From Ganoderma boninense (taxonomy: Eukaryota; Basidiomycota; Agaricomycetes; Polyporales; Polyporaceae): a stretch of 64,000 nt of DNA. The stretch covers positions 62,001 to 126,000 of the forward strand of contig CM035312.1 of NCBI GenBank assembly GCA_002900995.3, given 5' to 3'. The notes beneath the pieces were generated by a model. It had not been told where the DNA came from. It did no database searches and was given only the letters and a program-made list of their open reading frames with translations. The stretch's first letter is position 1; every line of letters starts with the position of its first letter. The translations under genes were made by a program, and so were the position numbers. Shown here piece by piece: positions 34,987 to 46,937 of the stretch.

Positions 34987-35673
34987 CTAGGGCAACAATG
35001 GCGCACGCACCCCCAGCTGAGCGCTAGACATGGTCTTCTCGCGTACGACACAGTGGAAGGGGTAAAGGGCATGTCGCGTCGCGATCGCGAACGCAAGGAG
35101 TGGCAAGCGAGCACAAAGCCGTTCACTAGAATCCGACCAGAACCAAGCTAGACGAGACGAAAAGACGGGATACAAGCCGCGACTCACCGCATGCACCTTC
35201 CGCCTCAGCTCGTCAATCTCCCCCAACAGCTCGCTCTCCCTTTCCGGCTGCTCCGCTGCGCCCGCGAGGTCGAGCCCCGCCTGATGCGGGGCGACGATGG
35301 GGAGGTCGGCGGGGACGGCGAAGATGTTGCGCATGGACCACGCCTCGAAGAAGTCGAACGCGACGTCGACGTGCGACTCGAGCAGCGTCTGGAACGCCAC
35401 CAGGCCCTGCTCGATCTCCTGCGTCGGGTCCCAGTCCGCGTCCTTGTCCTTGGTGCTCGAGCTGCCGGAGGCGGGGGGCTTGTCGGCGCGCGCGTCTGCC
35501 CAGCGCTGGAGGAACTGCTCCATGGCGTCGACGGACTGGCGGGCCTCGTCGTTGGCGATGTTGATGATGTCGTCGAGGAGGAACTGGGGGATGAAGCCGA
35601 GGAGCTCTGGGAGGAGGACGGAGGGCACGGTGGGCGGGGGCGCAGGAGGGCCAGCTTGCGGATTGGGACTCAT
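34987..35673 (-). CDS. MIS12: Mis12-like kinetochore subunit (3-prime end uncertain)
   Basis: The frame from ATG 35673 begins MSPNPQAGPPAPPP and continues with the Mis12 family core: LLPELLGFIPQFLLDDIINI, an amphipathic helix (ARQSVDAMEQFLQRWADA), EIEQGLVAFQTLLESHVDVA, and FDFFEAWSMRNIFAVP, then a coiled-coil-like ELLGEIDELRRKVHA. Mis12/Mtw1 is a subunit of the MIND complex linking inner and outer kinetochore. A GTGAGT donor follows at 35187, right after KVHA. The true last exon is unclear: reading straight through ends at 34987 (228 aa), but that tail has poor composition, and an acceptor at about 35147 gives another frame. An in-frame ATG at 35820 is less likely as the start. Confidence 0.82.
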   Translation of the reverse strand: MSPNPQAGPPAPPPTVPSVLLPELLGFIPQFLLDDIINIANDEARQSVDAMEQFLQRWADARADKPPASGSSSTKDKDADWDPTQEIEQGLVAFQTLLESHVDVAFDFFEAWSMRNIFAVPADLPIVAPHQAGLDLAGAAEQPERESELLGEIDELRRKVHAVSRGLYPVFSSRLAWFWSDSSERLCARLPLLAFAIATRHALYPFHCVVREKTMSSAQLGVRAPLLP

Positions 35674-36396
35674 TGTTGAGAACCAGGGAAGGGGGTAAGT
35701 AGAGCAAGTGAGTGGTTTGTACTCACAGCTGGTTTCGTATTGGCACGGAAAACGCGTTCTCACGTAAGCCAGCGTCTCCAGCGTCTCCAGGGCTGCGCCG
35801 GACTCACGGACCAAGAACATGAGCCGGAGAGCCGGAAAGTCACTCTGTCACGGAGTTGACCGAAATGGCCGAATCCCGATGACATCTTGGAGAGAGTATT
35901 CCTCCCTGACATGGAGTATAAAATGCTTTTGAGCATTTCATACATAGTCTTGTATAAGATGTCTCTTGTCCACTCTTTGGAACGGTTAAGCTGCGCCCAA
36001 TTGTCAAGCGTCACGATAAGTAACGCTGGTTAACTCGTCATGCAATTTCGGTTTAATGTCTCGTGATCTTCTGCGCTCTCATGAAGCGCTTTGGAGACGC
36101 TGGCTGGCACGAAAACGACTTTTCTGTATCAATACTAAACTAGCTGTAATGCTGGAAGAGAAGTTGAGGCTCTGAAGTACACTGGACAGAGCCAACTCGT
36201 AACTTGAGGAACGCAGCGTGACACAGTCGTGAAGCGCTGATGGTTGATGGCTAGGCGCGCAAGGCAACAGTGCCACCCGGATGCCGAGGGGGGCTCGTCT
36301 TACTCGCACACGCTCAAGTCATCCACGCCGAACGTCCCCTTGCACCGTCATAAAGAGTGTTCATGTGCAGGTGCGGGTCCGTTGCACCCCCTAATA
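35674..36396. other. Divergent promoter region between the Mis12-like gene and MFS copy 1
   Basis: No gene seen. It contains the presumed 5-prime regions of both genes. A 24-bp motif at 36311-36334 is shared with the promoter of MFS copy 2. Confidence 0.45.
36311..36334 (+). promoter_or_regulatory. Upstream motif shared by the two MFS genes, copy 1
   Basis: The motif starts CGCTCAAGTCATCCACGCCG and ends AACG. It matches 39903-39926 at 23 of 24 bases and lies 62 bp before the ATG (68 bp in copy 2). The surrounding promoter sequence is far less alike. Confidence 0.4.
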
Positions 36397-39055
36397 ATGT
36401 CCTCCGCTCACTCACACTCTGACGCTTCGCCAGCTCACCCAAACCCGACACCATCGACGCTCATACACTCGACCTCTGACTCCGAGCTCAGCCCGCCCAC
36501 TAACCGCCCAGAATCGACCACCAGTCTTTCGAACACCGTACATTCGGAAAAGTTGGACGAGAAAGTGCCAAACGATGGGGCTGCAAGCGAGACGGAACTC
36601 GAAGTCCAGGATCCCAACACAATTATCGTCGGGTGGGATGGACCCGACGATCCTAATAACCCTAGAAAGTGCGTGCCCCATCTCGTTCTCTCCATATATG
36701 CACTGAATTCCTCAATGAATATCAATAAGCTGGACGAATAAACAGAAGTGGGCCGCATCCCTCACCGTATCCGCCTTCACGTTTGTTTCGCCTGTGTCGT
36801 CGTCGATGGTCGCGCCGGCGGCCAGTCAGATCGCATCCGCCTTCCACATCACCGACCAGTTCCACGTCAACCTTACCGTCTCCGTCTTCGTCCTTGCATA
36901 TGGTCGGTACACACCAAGCTACCTCAGTTAGAAAAGCGCCCCTCCATCTAGATGCTGATATGCCCTCCTTGCTTAGCATTCGGTCCATTGTTCCTTGGGC
37001 CGCTCTCCGAGGTCTTTGGTCGCTCTACCATCCTTCGAGGATGCAACTTGTTCTTCATCGGTATGTCGCGCATTTTATATCTTCAATCACGGACATTCAC
37101 TCTCTCCGACTTGACGTTTCAACATATAGCATGGAACCTAGCATGCGGTTTCGCCCAGTCCGAGACCCAACTCATCGTATTTCGTTTCCTCGCCGGGATC
37201 GGCGGGAGCGCGCCCCTCGCTGTAATAATATATTCGCTCCTCATTGTGACGTCACTCGTCCTACTAACGACCCATCTCTCTCTTTTTTTTTGCTAGGCTG
37301 GGGGTGCAGTGCTCGGCGACATGTGGACGCCAGAACAGCGCGGCAAGTCCGTCGCAATCTACTCGCTCGCGCCGCTCCTCGGCCCCGTCGTGGGCCCCAT
37401 CGCCGGCGGGTGGATCGCAGACAAGTCCACGTGGCGCTGGGTGTTCTGGTCCACGTCCATCGCGGCGTTCGCCGTCCAGCTCCTCGGCCTGTGGACACTG
37501 AAAGAGAGTAAGTTACGTCCGACTGTCGCGGTACCGCTACTCGCCCGCGCTGATGCCTGGTACTTGATATATGATAGCCTACGCTCCGGTCTTGCTGGAC
37601 CGCAAGGCGCGCGCGATCCGGGCAAAGCTCGACGCTGAGGGCGGCGGTGCGGGCAAGGAGGTGCGCACCATATTCCAGGAGACGGCCAAGCGAGAGTGAG
37701 CATCTCAATTCCTCTCACGTTCCCAGCCGACCTGCATACCTAAAAACTTGGCGAGTGGCGCGCGGCCCGCGGATGCGCGAATGCCGTTATTCTTTAGCCC
37801 GCTACGCCTAGCCGTTCGTATCCGAGCTGATGTCACTTTTCTTTCGTCCGCAGCTACAAGCAGCTCTTCTTCATCTCGATATGCAGGCCGTTCATCATGT
37901 TCGCACGGGAGCCCATCATCCAGCTGCTCGGCGCGTACCTCGCGTTCGTCTACGGGGTGATTTACCGTCAGTACCATTGTATCCCGTCCCCCTTCGTCCT
38001 TCTGCGTGTATTCGTTTCTGTGACCTGTCCTAACCGATGTGCGCACGTGCACTGCCAGTGGTATTCACCACCATCCCACCGATCTTCACCGACACGTACC
38101 ACGAGAACGCAGGGATCGTCGGGCTGCAGTACATCTCCCTCGGCATAGGCAAGCGTCCTCCCCACTCTGTTCTTCATCACTTCCGGCGCACTGACTACTG
38201 CGTCCCGTCTTGCTCCCTGCCAGGTCTGACCATCGCCTCGCAGTCCAACGCCCGCATCCTCGACATCGTCTACGGTCGGCTAAAGACGAAGAACGGCGGC
38301 GTCGGCCAGCCCGAGTTCCGTCTCCGTCAGTCGCTTCGTCTCTCTTCACACGGGGCCTCCGAGTCCTGACAAAGTCAGCACTAACAACAACAACGTTCAC
38401 AGCATGCATCTTCCCCGGGACGATCCTCCTCCCCGTCGGGCTCCTCATCGCAGGCTGGGGCGCGCAAGCGCACACACACTGGATCGTGCCCGACATCGTG
38501 CGTAGTCACCCTTTGTGCTCAGTGCTCACCAACCGAGATGGTCTCCCCTCAGGGCTTCGCGCTCATCGGCGCCGGCATCGTGCTCACGTTCCAGGGCATG
38601 CAGATGTACGTCATCGACGCCTTCACCCAGTACGCCGCCTCCGGTCAGTCCGCCGTCTCTCCCTCCACTCCCCCAGACACACGGGCACTGAATCCTGGCT
38701 CCTGACGATTTTTTGCTCCTCCCTCCTCTTACCCCCCTCCCCCCCGCAAAAAACACGCACGCAAACACACACAGCGCTCGCGGCGGTGTCCTTCCTGCGC
38801 TCGATGGCGGGGTTCGGCTTCCCGCTCTTCGCGCCCGCCATGTACGCCAAGCTTGGGTACGGCGTCGGGAACACGGTCCTCGCCGCGGTCGCGTTCGCCA
38901 TCGGGTGCCCCGCGTATGTAGCTGAGCCTCTCGTTTACCTGTGTGGTCGTGAGTGCAGAGGAGCTGACCGTCGATGCCTGGTGTGGTCTGGCAGGATCTG
39001 GCTCTTCTGGGTGTACGGAAAGAAGATCCGCGGGATGAGCAAGCACGCGAAGTGA
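36397..39055 (+). CDS. MFS transporter, DHA1 type, copy 1
   Basis: Thirteen exons, 546 aa: 36397-36668, 36730-36902, 36977-37060, 37130-37221, 37297-37507, 37578-37695, 37854-37966, 38059-38148, 38224-38325, 38403-38497, 38553-38643, 38775-38913, 38995-39055. A hydrophilic Ser/Pro-rich N-terminus precedes the WDGPDDPNNPRNW phrase of the fungal polyamine/multidrug (TPO1/FLR1-like) families. Twelve membrane segments follow. The DHA1 motifs are present: LGDMWTPEQRGKS with APLLGPVVGPIAGGWIA (motif C-like), and FFISICRPFIMF. The expected role is H+ antiport of polyamines or drugs at the plasma membrane. Intron 8 (38149-38223) begins GCAAGC where copy 2 has GTAAGC, so it is a GC-AG intron. Confidence 0.9.
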
Positions 39056-39902
39056 CTCCGATGCAAGAGGCCTCAAGACGCACTCCAGGGAGGAGGGGGG
39101 GGATCCCGAGATACGAGATATCGGAGATATCGGAGAGGGCGGAGGCACTTGTCGCTGGGGCCCATTGTTCACTCTCGTTGCTAGTGGTGAGAGGACTCTT
39201 CGGACTCGCCACATCCCATCTTGCATGCATCACTCTCATTACACACATAGAAAACGCACCTAACAGCACGGTCCTAGTAGTTTTTCACTAATAATAATCG
39301 CACCAGCATTCGTATTAATATTACGCCCACAATCGTGCGCACCAGTCACGACGAGTCAAATTTGTGGCCCTTGGATGCTATGGATATAGCAAACTCTTTC
39401 TCGACGCTTTCCTGGGTGTTCGAGTCGCGGGAGGTGGTGGCCCTAGAGGTGAGTCGGCTCTCAGCGCTCAGCGCTCACCTAGACTCGCAGCCAAAACTGA
39501 TCTGGATCTGGAACAGAATGGTTCCATATCATCTCGAACCTCTGTAAATTTCAGGCTGCGATATTGGCATTGCCAATGCTCATCAGAGCGATCTTCCCCG
39601 TGCTCTCGATCTCGGGCTCGAGCCGCGAGAGCCTCGCAGTCCGGACAATGCCCTCCGCAACTGGGCCTCCAATCCCCCCTCCTCCCCTCGTATATGACAT
39701 AATACACGCGATGCTCTGCAACGTTGCTGGACCGACCCACTTCCTCCTACTTGACGTCTACTTCCTTCGGAGTGACTGTGGGTGCTGTGACACGAACGTG
39801 ACCAGTCGCGCCTGATGGGAGTGATGCGCGATCGCGAGGCGTGCGGGGTGGCGGTGCTGGTCGAGTGCCGAAGGGTGCCGAGGCCGTCGTCTTACACGCG
39901 CG

Positions 39903-39926
39903 CGCTGAAGTCATCCACGCCGAACG
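39903..39926 (+). promoter_or_regulatory. Upstream motif shared by the two MFS genes, copy 2
   Basis: It is identical to the copy 1 motif except for one base (CGCTG against CGCTC). It sits just upstream of the TATA box. Confidence 0.4.
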
Positions 39927-39941
39927 ACTCCTCTCTCCCCT

Positions 39942-39948
39942 TATAAAA
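39942..39948 (+). promoter_or_regulatory. TATA box upstream of MFS copy 2
   Basis: TATAAAA lies 47 bp before the ATG. Copy 1 has only the weaker CATAAAG at a comparable place. Confidence 0.55.
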
Positions 39949-39994
39949 AGCTACGCGTTCATGGCCAGGTGGGGCTCCGTGGTCTCTGCTAAGC

Positions 39995-42718
39995 ATGCCC
40001 GCCGCTGATCCACACCTCGTTGCGTCCCCAGGCCACCTCGATATCCAGCCAAATCGCCCTCCGACCGCGACGCGCACTGGCACACGAGACTCGACCTCAG
40101 ACTCCGAGGTCCCGGTCACGACCGGCAACCGCCCAGGAACAGCCACCAGTCTTTCGAATACTGTCCACTCAGGCAGCCCCAACGAGAAACCACTGAGTGA
40201 TGGAGCCCCAACCGAGACAGAGCCCCAGGGCCAGGATCCAAACATCATCGTGGTCGGCTGGGATGGGCCCGACGATCCAAATAACCCTCGAAAGTGCGTC
40301 ATGTACCTCCTTCACTCTAACTGGGCACTAACCCACCCCTTCCATAAATATTCTTCAGCTGGACAACCAAGCAGAAATGGGCCGCAGCCCTCACCGTATC
40401 TTCCTTCACGTTCATTTCCCCCTTGTCTTCGTCCATGGTCGCCCCCGCAGCCAGCCAGATCGCATCCGCCTTCCACATCACCGACCAGTTTCAGGTTAAT
40501 CTCACCATCTCCATCTTCGTCCTCGCGTACGGTCAGTCAGCTAAACCACCTCCGTCGAAAAGCTCCGCCCCCACACGCTGACATGCTCCCCTCCTCGCGT
40601 AGCGTTTGGGCCATTATTTCTCGGACCGCTCTGCGAGATCTTCGGCCGCGCGACCATCCTTCGAGCCTCCAACCTGTTCTTCACAGGTATGTACCGCCTC
40701 CAATTACGTGTGTATCCCCTCTTCTTTCCTCCCTGACGCTGCCACACAGTCTGGAACCTAGCATGCGGCTTCGCCCAGTCCGAGACCCAACTCATCATAT
40801 TTCGCTTTCTCGCCGGGATCGGCGGGAGCGCGCCCCTCGCTGTGAGCAGTCATCACCACGGCCCCACTTATCGCTTATCGCTTATCCTCCTAACGTCCCG
40901 TCGTATCCCCATCCCTTTCCCTTTCACTTTCTTAGGCCGGAGGCGCAGTGCTCGGCGACATGTGGACGCCCGAGGAGCGCGGCAAGTCCGTGGTCATCTA
41001 CTCGCTCGCGCCGCTCCTCGGGCCCGTCGTGGGCCCCATCGCCGGCGGGTGGATCGCAGACAAGTCCACGTGGCGCTGGGTGTTCTGGTCCACGTCCATC
41101 GCGGCGTTTCTCGTCCAGCTCCTCGGCTTGTTCGCGCTGAAAGAGAGTACGTGCCTTCTCCCCCCCTCCCCCCCGTTGTTGTTGGTACCGGCCAGGGCTG
41201 ACGCGCGGTATCCGCAGCCTATGCGCCTATCTTGCTCGAGCGCAAGGCGAAGGCGGTCCGCAAGAAGCTCGACGCGGAGGGCGGCGGGTCTGGCAAGGAG
41301 GTGCGCACCGTCTTCCAGACGGCGGGTAAGCGAGAGTGAGTACCTATTTCCTCCCACTCCCCCTACCCATCTACCTTCAAGTTGGAAGAGTGGTGCGCGG
41401 AGAATATGCACAGACACGATTCCTTAGGCCGGCCTTCGAGCTGATCCTACTTTCTCTCCCAGCTACAAGCAATTCTTCTTCGTCTCGATATGCAGGCCGT
41501 TCATCATGTCGGCACAGGAGCCCATCATCCAGCTGCTCGGCGCATACCTCGCGTTCGTCTACGGAATAATCTACCGTCAGTGCCTCCCAAGGTTTCCCTC
41601 CTGCCAGGGCTTAGTGACCCCCGTGCTGACCATGGCTGTGTGGTTGTGCATCCCCAGTGGTCTTGACCACCATCCCGCGGATTTACACCGACATATACCA
41701 CGAAACAGCCGGGATTGTCGGGCTGCAGTACATCCCTCTCGGCGTAGGTAAGCAGCGTCCTCCCGCCTCGGTTCCAGTCGTCGTTATCCGTGCGGTGAAT
41801 CCGGCGCTGATGCTGTGACTCTCCCGCCATGCCGGCTGACTGTGCAGGTCTGACCATCGCCTCGCAGTTCAACGCCCGCATGCTGGACCGCGTGTACAAG
41901 CGGCTGAAGGAGAAGAACGGGGGCGTCGGACAGCCCGAGTTCCGTCTCCGTCAGTCGCTCTTTTTTCGTCTCTCACGACCGTGACGCTGGACCTCACAAT
42001 GATCATGCTAACACTTGCCCTCGCCACTTGCAATAACAACGTCAACAGCATGCATCTTCCCCGGGACGATCCTGCTCCCCGTCGGGCTCCTCATATCAGG
42101 CTGGAGCGCGCAAGCGCACACACACTGGATCGTGCCCGACATTGTGCGTACCCACACACACCCTAAATGCGCACCAGAACAGAAACTGACTGACGACTCG
42201 GGTTCGCCCACCGCGGCTCACGCCTTCTGCTTCCGCTGACAGGGCTTCGCACTCATCGGCGCGGGCATCATCCTCACGTTCCAGGGCATGCAGATGTACG
42301 TCATCGACGCCTTCACGCAGTACGCCGCCTCCGGTCAGTCTTCCCCCCCCCCTGCGTCCTCATCGGTGTCCATGTCGTTGCAAGACGAACGTGACTGACG
42401 CCCTTCCCTTCCCTTTGTGCGTTTTGTGCCGCCCACGCGACTCGGACATATGTCACGGTAGCGCTCGCGGCGGTGTCCTTCCTCCGCTCCATGGCGGGGT
42501 TCGGCTTCCCGCTCTTCGCCCCCGCCATGTACGCCAAGCTCGGGTATGGCGTCGGGAACACCGTCCTCGCCGCGGTCGCCTTCGCCATCGGCTGTCCCGC
42601 GTACGTCTCCGAGTATAGTATCCGATGAACGGCACGGTGCTGACGTCTGGCTGGCAGGATTTGGCTGTTCTGGATATACGGGAAGAGGATCCGCGGGATG
42701 AGCAAACACGCGAAGTAA
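39995..42718 (+). CDS. MFS transporter, DHA1 type, copy 2
   Basis: Thirteen exons, 555 aa: 39995-40293, 40359-40531, 40603-40686, 40750-40841, 40936-41146, 41218-41335, 41463-41575, 41658-41747, 41848-41949, 42049-42143, 42243-42333, 42462-42600, 42658-42718. Exons 2 to 13 have exactly the lengths seen in copy 1; only exon 1 (hydrophilic N-terminus) differs. All introns here are GT-AG. Motifs match copy 1: DGPDDPNNPRNW, LGDMWTPEERGKS, APLLGPVVGPIAGGWIA. Protein identity in the membrane part is high by eye, with more change in the N-terminus. It is a tandem duplicate in the same orientation; the role in drug or polyamine efflux is inferred from the family. Confidence 0.9.
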
Positions 42719-43440
42719 GCAACAAGACGGAAGACGGAAGACGCACGCTGGCAGGGAGACTTACTAGAGCTCGAGGGGAGGGCCTTGCTGGATGGCAGCC
42801 CGGAGACGTCACTTGCCGCTGGAGCCAGTCAGCGCTACGGCTCATGTTGAGAGGACTCGGATTCAATCTGCAGACTCGGACCCGTCACATCGGAGTCCCA
42901 CCCATCCACCACTGTCATTACATCGGTTCTCAACTCACCTTACTACAGTAGTACTTAGTATGTAGTAGTACCAGTGGTCATTCAATGTTTTGAACGGTAA
43001 TCACACCGTCATTTTATTACTTACGCTCGCAAGCGTACGAACAGGTCGCGGATGCCTGTAGATGCATTCGTACTTGACCTCTATTAGTATGACTGTTTCC
43101 CCGGTGTAGGGACAATATCCTGCTGTTGAACGTTAACGTTGACCTGTTGCCCGGCGTCGACGCCGAATCTGGCGGCAGCACCGCCACAAAAGGTGCCTGT
43201 CGCCGAGCCAGTCCGGCCGATTCAGAGTCCGCCATGCCACCCAACCACCTTCGACCCGTCTTTGCCTCTTTGCCTGCTGTCCAGCCTGTCCTTCAAGTAA
43301 CGACTCTCAGTGCTACATAGTACACAGCCAGGTAGCACTGTAAGTAAACATATACTGGACTGTAATCAAGGCCTGCACGTACTAGAACTACATAACACCT
43401 CACTAACCAGGTTGAAATGCAGACTACTCGCACCGCACCG
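42719..43440. other. Spacer from MFS copy 2 to F-box copy 2
   Basis: It contains the MFS 3-prime flank (similar to 47698-47875) and then the F-box upstream region (similar to 47890-48352, sharing TTTCCCCGGTRTAGG and the phrase before the start codon). This continuity shows that the MFS and F-box genes were neighbours before the local duplication. No other gene seen. Confidence 0.55.
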
Positions 43441-46400
43441 ATGTCGCTGGCGTCGCTCCCCTTAGAACTCATCGCGGAGATCCTCTTTGACCTCAATTTC
43501 AAAGACCTCCTTCGCTGTCGCGAGGTGACCGATCCAGTATATCCAATTTATGGCCGATCTCCCTGACGCGCTTTGTCCCGGGTCACGCAGGTCTGCACGA
43601 GGTTCAAGGCGTTCATCGACCACGACGTCCGCGACGAGTACAAGTTCGAGCTCGCCACTTGCGGCATGCAAGATGTTTACTCGAGCCCCCTCACCCCCGT
43701 CCAACGCCTCTCTATCCTCCGCGCCCGCCAAAAGGCCTGGACCAATTTCGCATGGTCCGCAAAGGAGAATGCGTTCCTGAATCGGAGTGGCCCCTGGCAC
43801 CTATGCGGGAACGTCCTCGCCCAGTCAGAGGGCGAAAGGACGCTTCACTTCAAGAAGATCCCCTCTGCGACCCGTGGAATACAGGAAACCGAGTGGACGA
43901 TCCCCGATATCGGCTGCGACATCACAGGTGTCAGCATCGACCCTGCGCAGGACCTGCTCGTCGTCGTCGAGCACTTCTTGAACGTGCGGTGAGTCTCCGA
44001 GATTTGCACCGCGACGCCTTTGTTGGTCGTTCTGACACCGGACTGCAATTTTTATTGTTATTGCTAGCTTGGTGTGGATGTCCCACATACACCTGAAGAC
44101 ACTGTCGAGTGGAGAGCCGCATCCTGCCGGACCTCCGGAGGGCATTTTGAGGCACAGGTCGAAGCTACGCCGCAACTCATTTTCCATCCAGACGTCAGAG
44201 AACCATCTGGGCATCCTTATGACCGGTGTGGAGAACAAGGAGCTCCTCGTATGGGACTGGAAGATGGGGACGCTACAATTGGTAAGCCTATATCCGCTAC
44301 CTCGTACTTGAAGAATTTGGCACGGTGAGAGTGAGGATCGTTGGTTGTATTAGGGGCAGTCAGTTCTTGCGATTTTTGCAAGAATTCGGCGGTGGATTCG
44401 GAGGCGATTCATTGTTGGTGAATTCGCATGGAATCTCGCACATGCTCTAACCGCCGCAGCCATGAAAAAAGGATTCTGACTCGATTTTGAATTGCGATTC
44501 TGTCCTGGATTCCGTGAAGCGCCAGATGATGAGCGTGGATGCAAGGTAGCGTTGAGGGAATCAGGATTCGGGGGGAGGGGGGCGCGAGCCTCCTCTGGCG
44601 ATTTGAATCACGGATTGCCTCCTCTCCGAACCCCCCCCCTCCCCCCCCCCAGAATCCATTTCGCGAATCCCACCAGAATCGAATCACCATAGCTGGCTAC
44701 ACCGCTAGACATCCGGCGGGTGGAATTCAGGTGGACCGCGCCCGGTGAAAAGTCATCGCACACTACTGGGAAACCACCGGCTGTTGGTCAGGCTGGCATA
44801 GGCTGGCATCCACATTTTCTCCCTGTGAATATGGCATGACCGCTGCCTGGTCTATAAGAGGGGGTTCGCGCTTTCACGCACCCGTAAATGTTCGAGTCCA
44901 GAAATCTCATTCCAATCGGCGCATCCTGATGTACGGGCCTCGCGAGCCACTTGTGTGCCGGATCAACGCGACTTTTTGAACCCAGCACAAGTGAATAGCG
45001 AGGGATTGGAAAAGGAGAGGACAAGAGGGAAAAAGACATGAACGGCGTCTGAGGGGACGTTTGGTAAGCCTGTCCAGGAGCAGCTCAGTGGGAATCCACC
45101 GGCGCAGTCCAGAGATCATTTCGCTGGCGTAAGGATTCTCGCCAGCTGGACTTCACCCGGACCCTCAGCCACCGGAATCTAGGTCACCGGGGAGTGGTGG
45201 CAACCTGGCTGTCGCATCGTTTTCCACATGCGCTGCCCTCCACCAGAATTCCCCCCGCCCAATGTCAAGCGGTGTACCCCTATTGGCAGTAGGCCTGCGG
45301 TCACGAAGGGTCCTCGCGCCCCAGCATCCCCTGTGCGGCGGCGGCCTCTCCTCTCCCAACATCTGGAGGGGTAATAGACAGTCTCAATGGGGGAGGGGGA
45401 GGAGGAGGAGGAGGAGGAGCTGCCACGCACTCAAATGGGCGATGCTCAATCGCGCTCTCGCCAGCACTACCACGAGGGCCTGAACCGTCTGCCTCTACCC
45501 TCACTTCCCTCAGCATTAGTAGCTATGGTGGGGTAGCGGCATGCGCAGGCCTTCTCACGAGGCGCTTCAACTCTCAGACCCGCAAGTATGGCATGTAGCA
45601 ATACCCCTCGCACTCACTCTCCGTTGCCCCCAACCAGTACACTACCGGAGCCAACATCTCCTCGTGGGCGTTCCTAACTACCCGCCTTCTTCTCGTTGCC
45701 CTAACAAGCACTGAAGACGACGAGAAACCCGGGAGCACGGTCTACCTCCCGCATCTCGCCGTCATCGATATCCCGAGCGAGAGCCACGCACCCTCCAAGT
45801 CTCCGCGCCCGGTCCCAGTGTCCGACGCAAACACTGTCTGCGCCTTCCACTTCCCCGACCTCATGGACGACATAATGGTCCTCAACATGGACATCCTATC
45901 CGGCGGCGGGCCCTCCGGCCCAAACGACTGGAACCCCCCGTTCCCCGGCGGACCCAGCTCTACCCCGTTCTCGCCCTCGAGCGACCCGGAGCACCGCCTC
46001 TTCCTCGTCAAACTCCATGCCGTACGGGAATACAGGAACGTGATGAGCATGCGTGTGCTCGTCCCCGCGTCGACGTTCCTCCGTGCGCTCTCCAGGTCCG
46101 AGTCCGAGCCCGAGCCCGAGTCCGAGTCCGAGTCCGAGTCTGCCCCCGCGAACTCGGTGCCAACGCGACGCGACTTCGTGTGGGCCGAGTGGGGCGAGCA
46201 CGGGGCAAGGTGTTTCGCCACTGTCTGCGATGTGTCGTTCGCGTCAGGGGGGGCGTGCGCCGTGCACGGCACGGTTTTTGTTACCAAGCGCGCGGACAGG
46301 GTCTCCCCGGACGGCAGGGTGCAGATTGTGGTGACCATGCGCGACTTCAACCAGCTCGCACTCCGCCGGCGTGCTCTGGCTGCAGACTGCGAGTACGAGG

Positions 46401-46648
46401 TGGGCGGGGAGGATTCCGAGTCGTCGGCAGTCCCTCGGGGCGATGAGGAGGAGATCGCGTGTGTTCGGGTTGTGGAGGAGGCGACTGTGCTGGAGCACGC
46501 TGGGTGGTTCAAGGAGGAGATGACGACATCGCTGCCGTACACGGAGAGGGTGCTGGTTCTTCTCGCGGAGCGCGGGGACGATGGAAATTGGGTTATGGTG
46601 ATGCTGACGGCGGATGCGTTGATGCTGACGACATACGTGGGTTGCTGA
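43441..46648 (+). CDS. F-box protein, copy 2, with a large insertion in intron 3
   Basis: Four exons, 568 aa: 43441-43524, 43591-43988, 44068-44281, 45638-46648. Exons 1-3 have the same lengths as copies 1 and 3. The F-box is LPLELIAEILFDLNFKDLLR. Intron 3 is 1356 nt instead of 62, because of an insertion; donor GTAAGC and acceptor CCAACCAG remain good and the frame is intact. The Ser-Glu/Pro-Glu run stands near residue 380. An in-frame ATG at 43417 would add 8 residues but is not conserved in copy 1. It is predicted to be an SCF substrate receptor; substrate unknown. Exon 4 starts with YTTGANISSWAFL, clearly diverged from copies 1 and 3. Confidence 0.82.
44306..45613. mobile_element. About 1.3-kb insertion in intron 3 of F-box copy 2
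   Basis: In copies 1 and 3 this intron contains a single CCTCGTACTCAC stretch. In copy 2 its left part (CCTCGTACT, 44300-44308) and right part (CCTCGCACTCAC, about 45606-45617) are separated by about 1.3 kb, which suggests an 8-bp duplicated target (CTCGTACT/CTCGCACT), as made by hAT-type elements. Inside are inverted stretches (44700-44760 against 45090-45190, and others rich in GAATC/GATTC), a hairpin TTCTTGC-GCAAGAA near 44375-44396, a C run (about 44630-44650) and a GGA microsatellite (45393-45419). No transposase frame. Ends not fixed exactly. Confidence 0.55.
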
Positions 46649-46937
46649 TCCGGATTCGTCTGCTCGAGCGAAATGCTGATCTGCGCTGGTTGTTTGTGCT
46701 GCTGCAGGCATGGAATACGCCCTCCAGGTGTCTCATCTACTCAATCTAGGCGGCAAGACGAACAGGTCCATGCAGCCCGGGGGGAACAAGTGCGACAGTT
46801 GTTCTCCGCGACATTACTAGGGGCGCGTCGTCGCGAAAAATGTACACAGTTCTCCATCACCCCCATGTCCTTCGCATCCTCCCTCTTTGTCCTACTCCCC
46901 AACACACTTTTTCTTTTATCTCCTAGTCACCATGCTT

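Larger units (their letters stand above)
39056..39994. other. Spacer between tandem MFS genes
   Basis: 39125-39245 resembles the 3-prime flank of MFS copy 2 (GAGAGGACT and CACATC phrases), so the flank was copied with the gene. The middle shows no gene. The end holds the promoter of copy 2. Confidence 0.5.
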
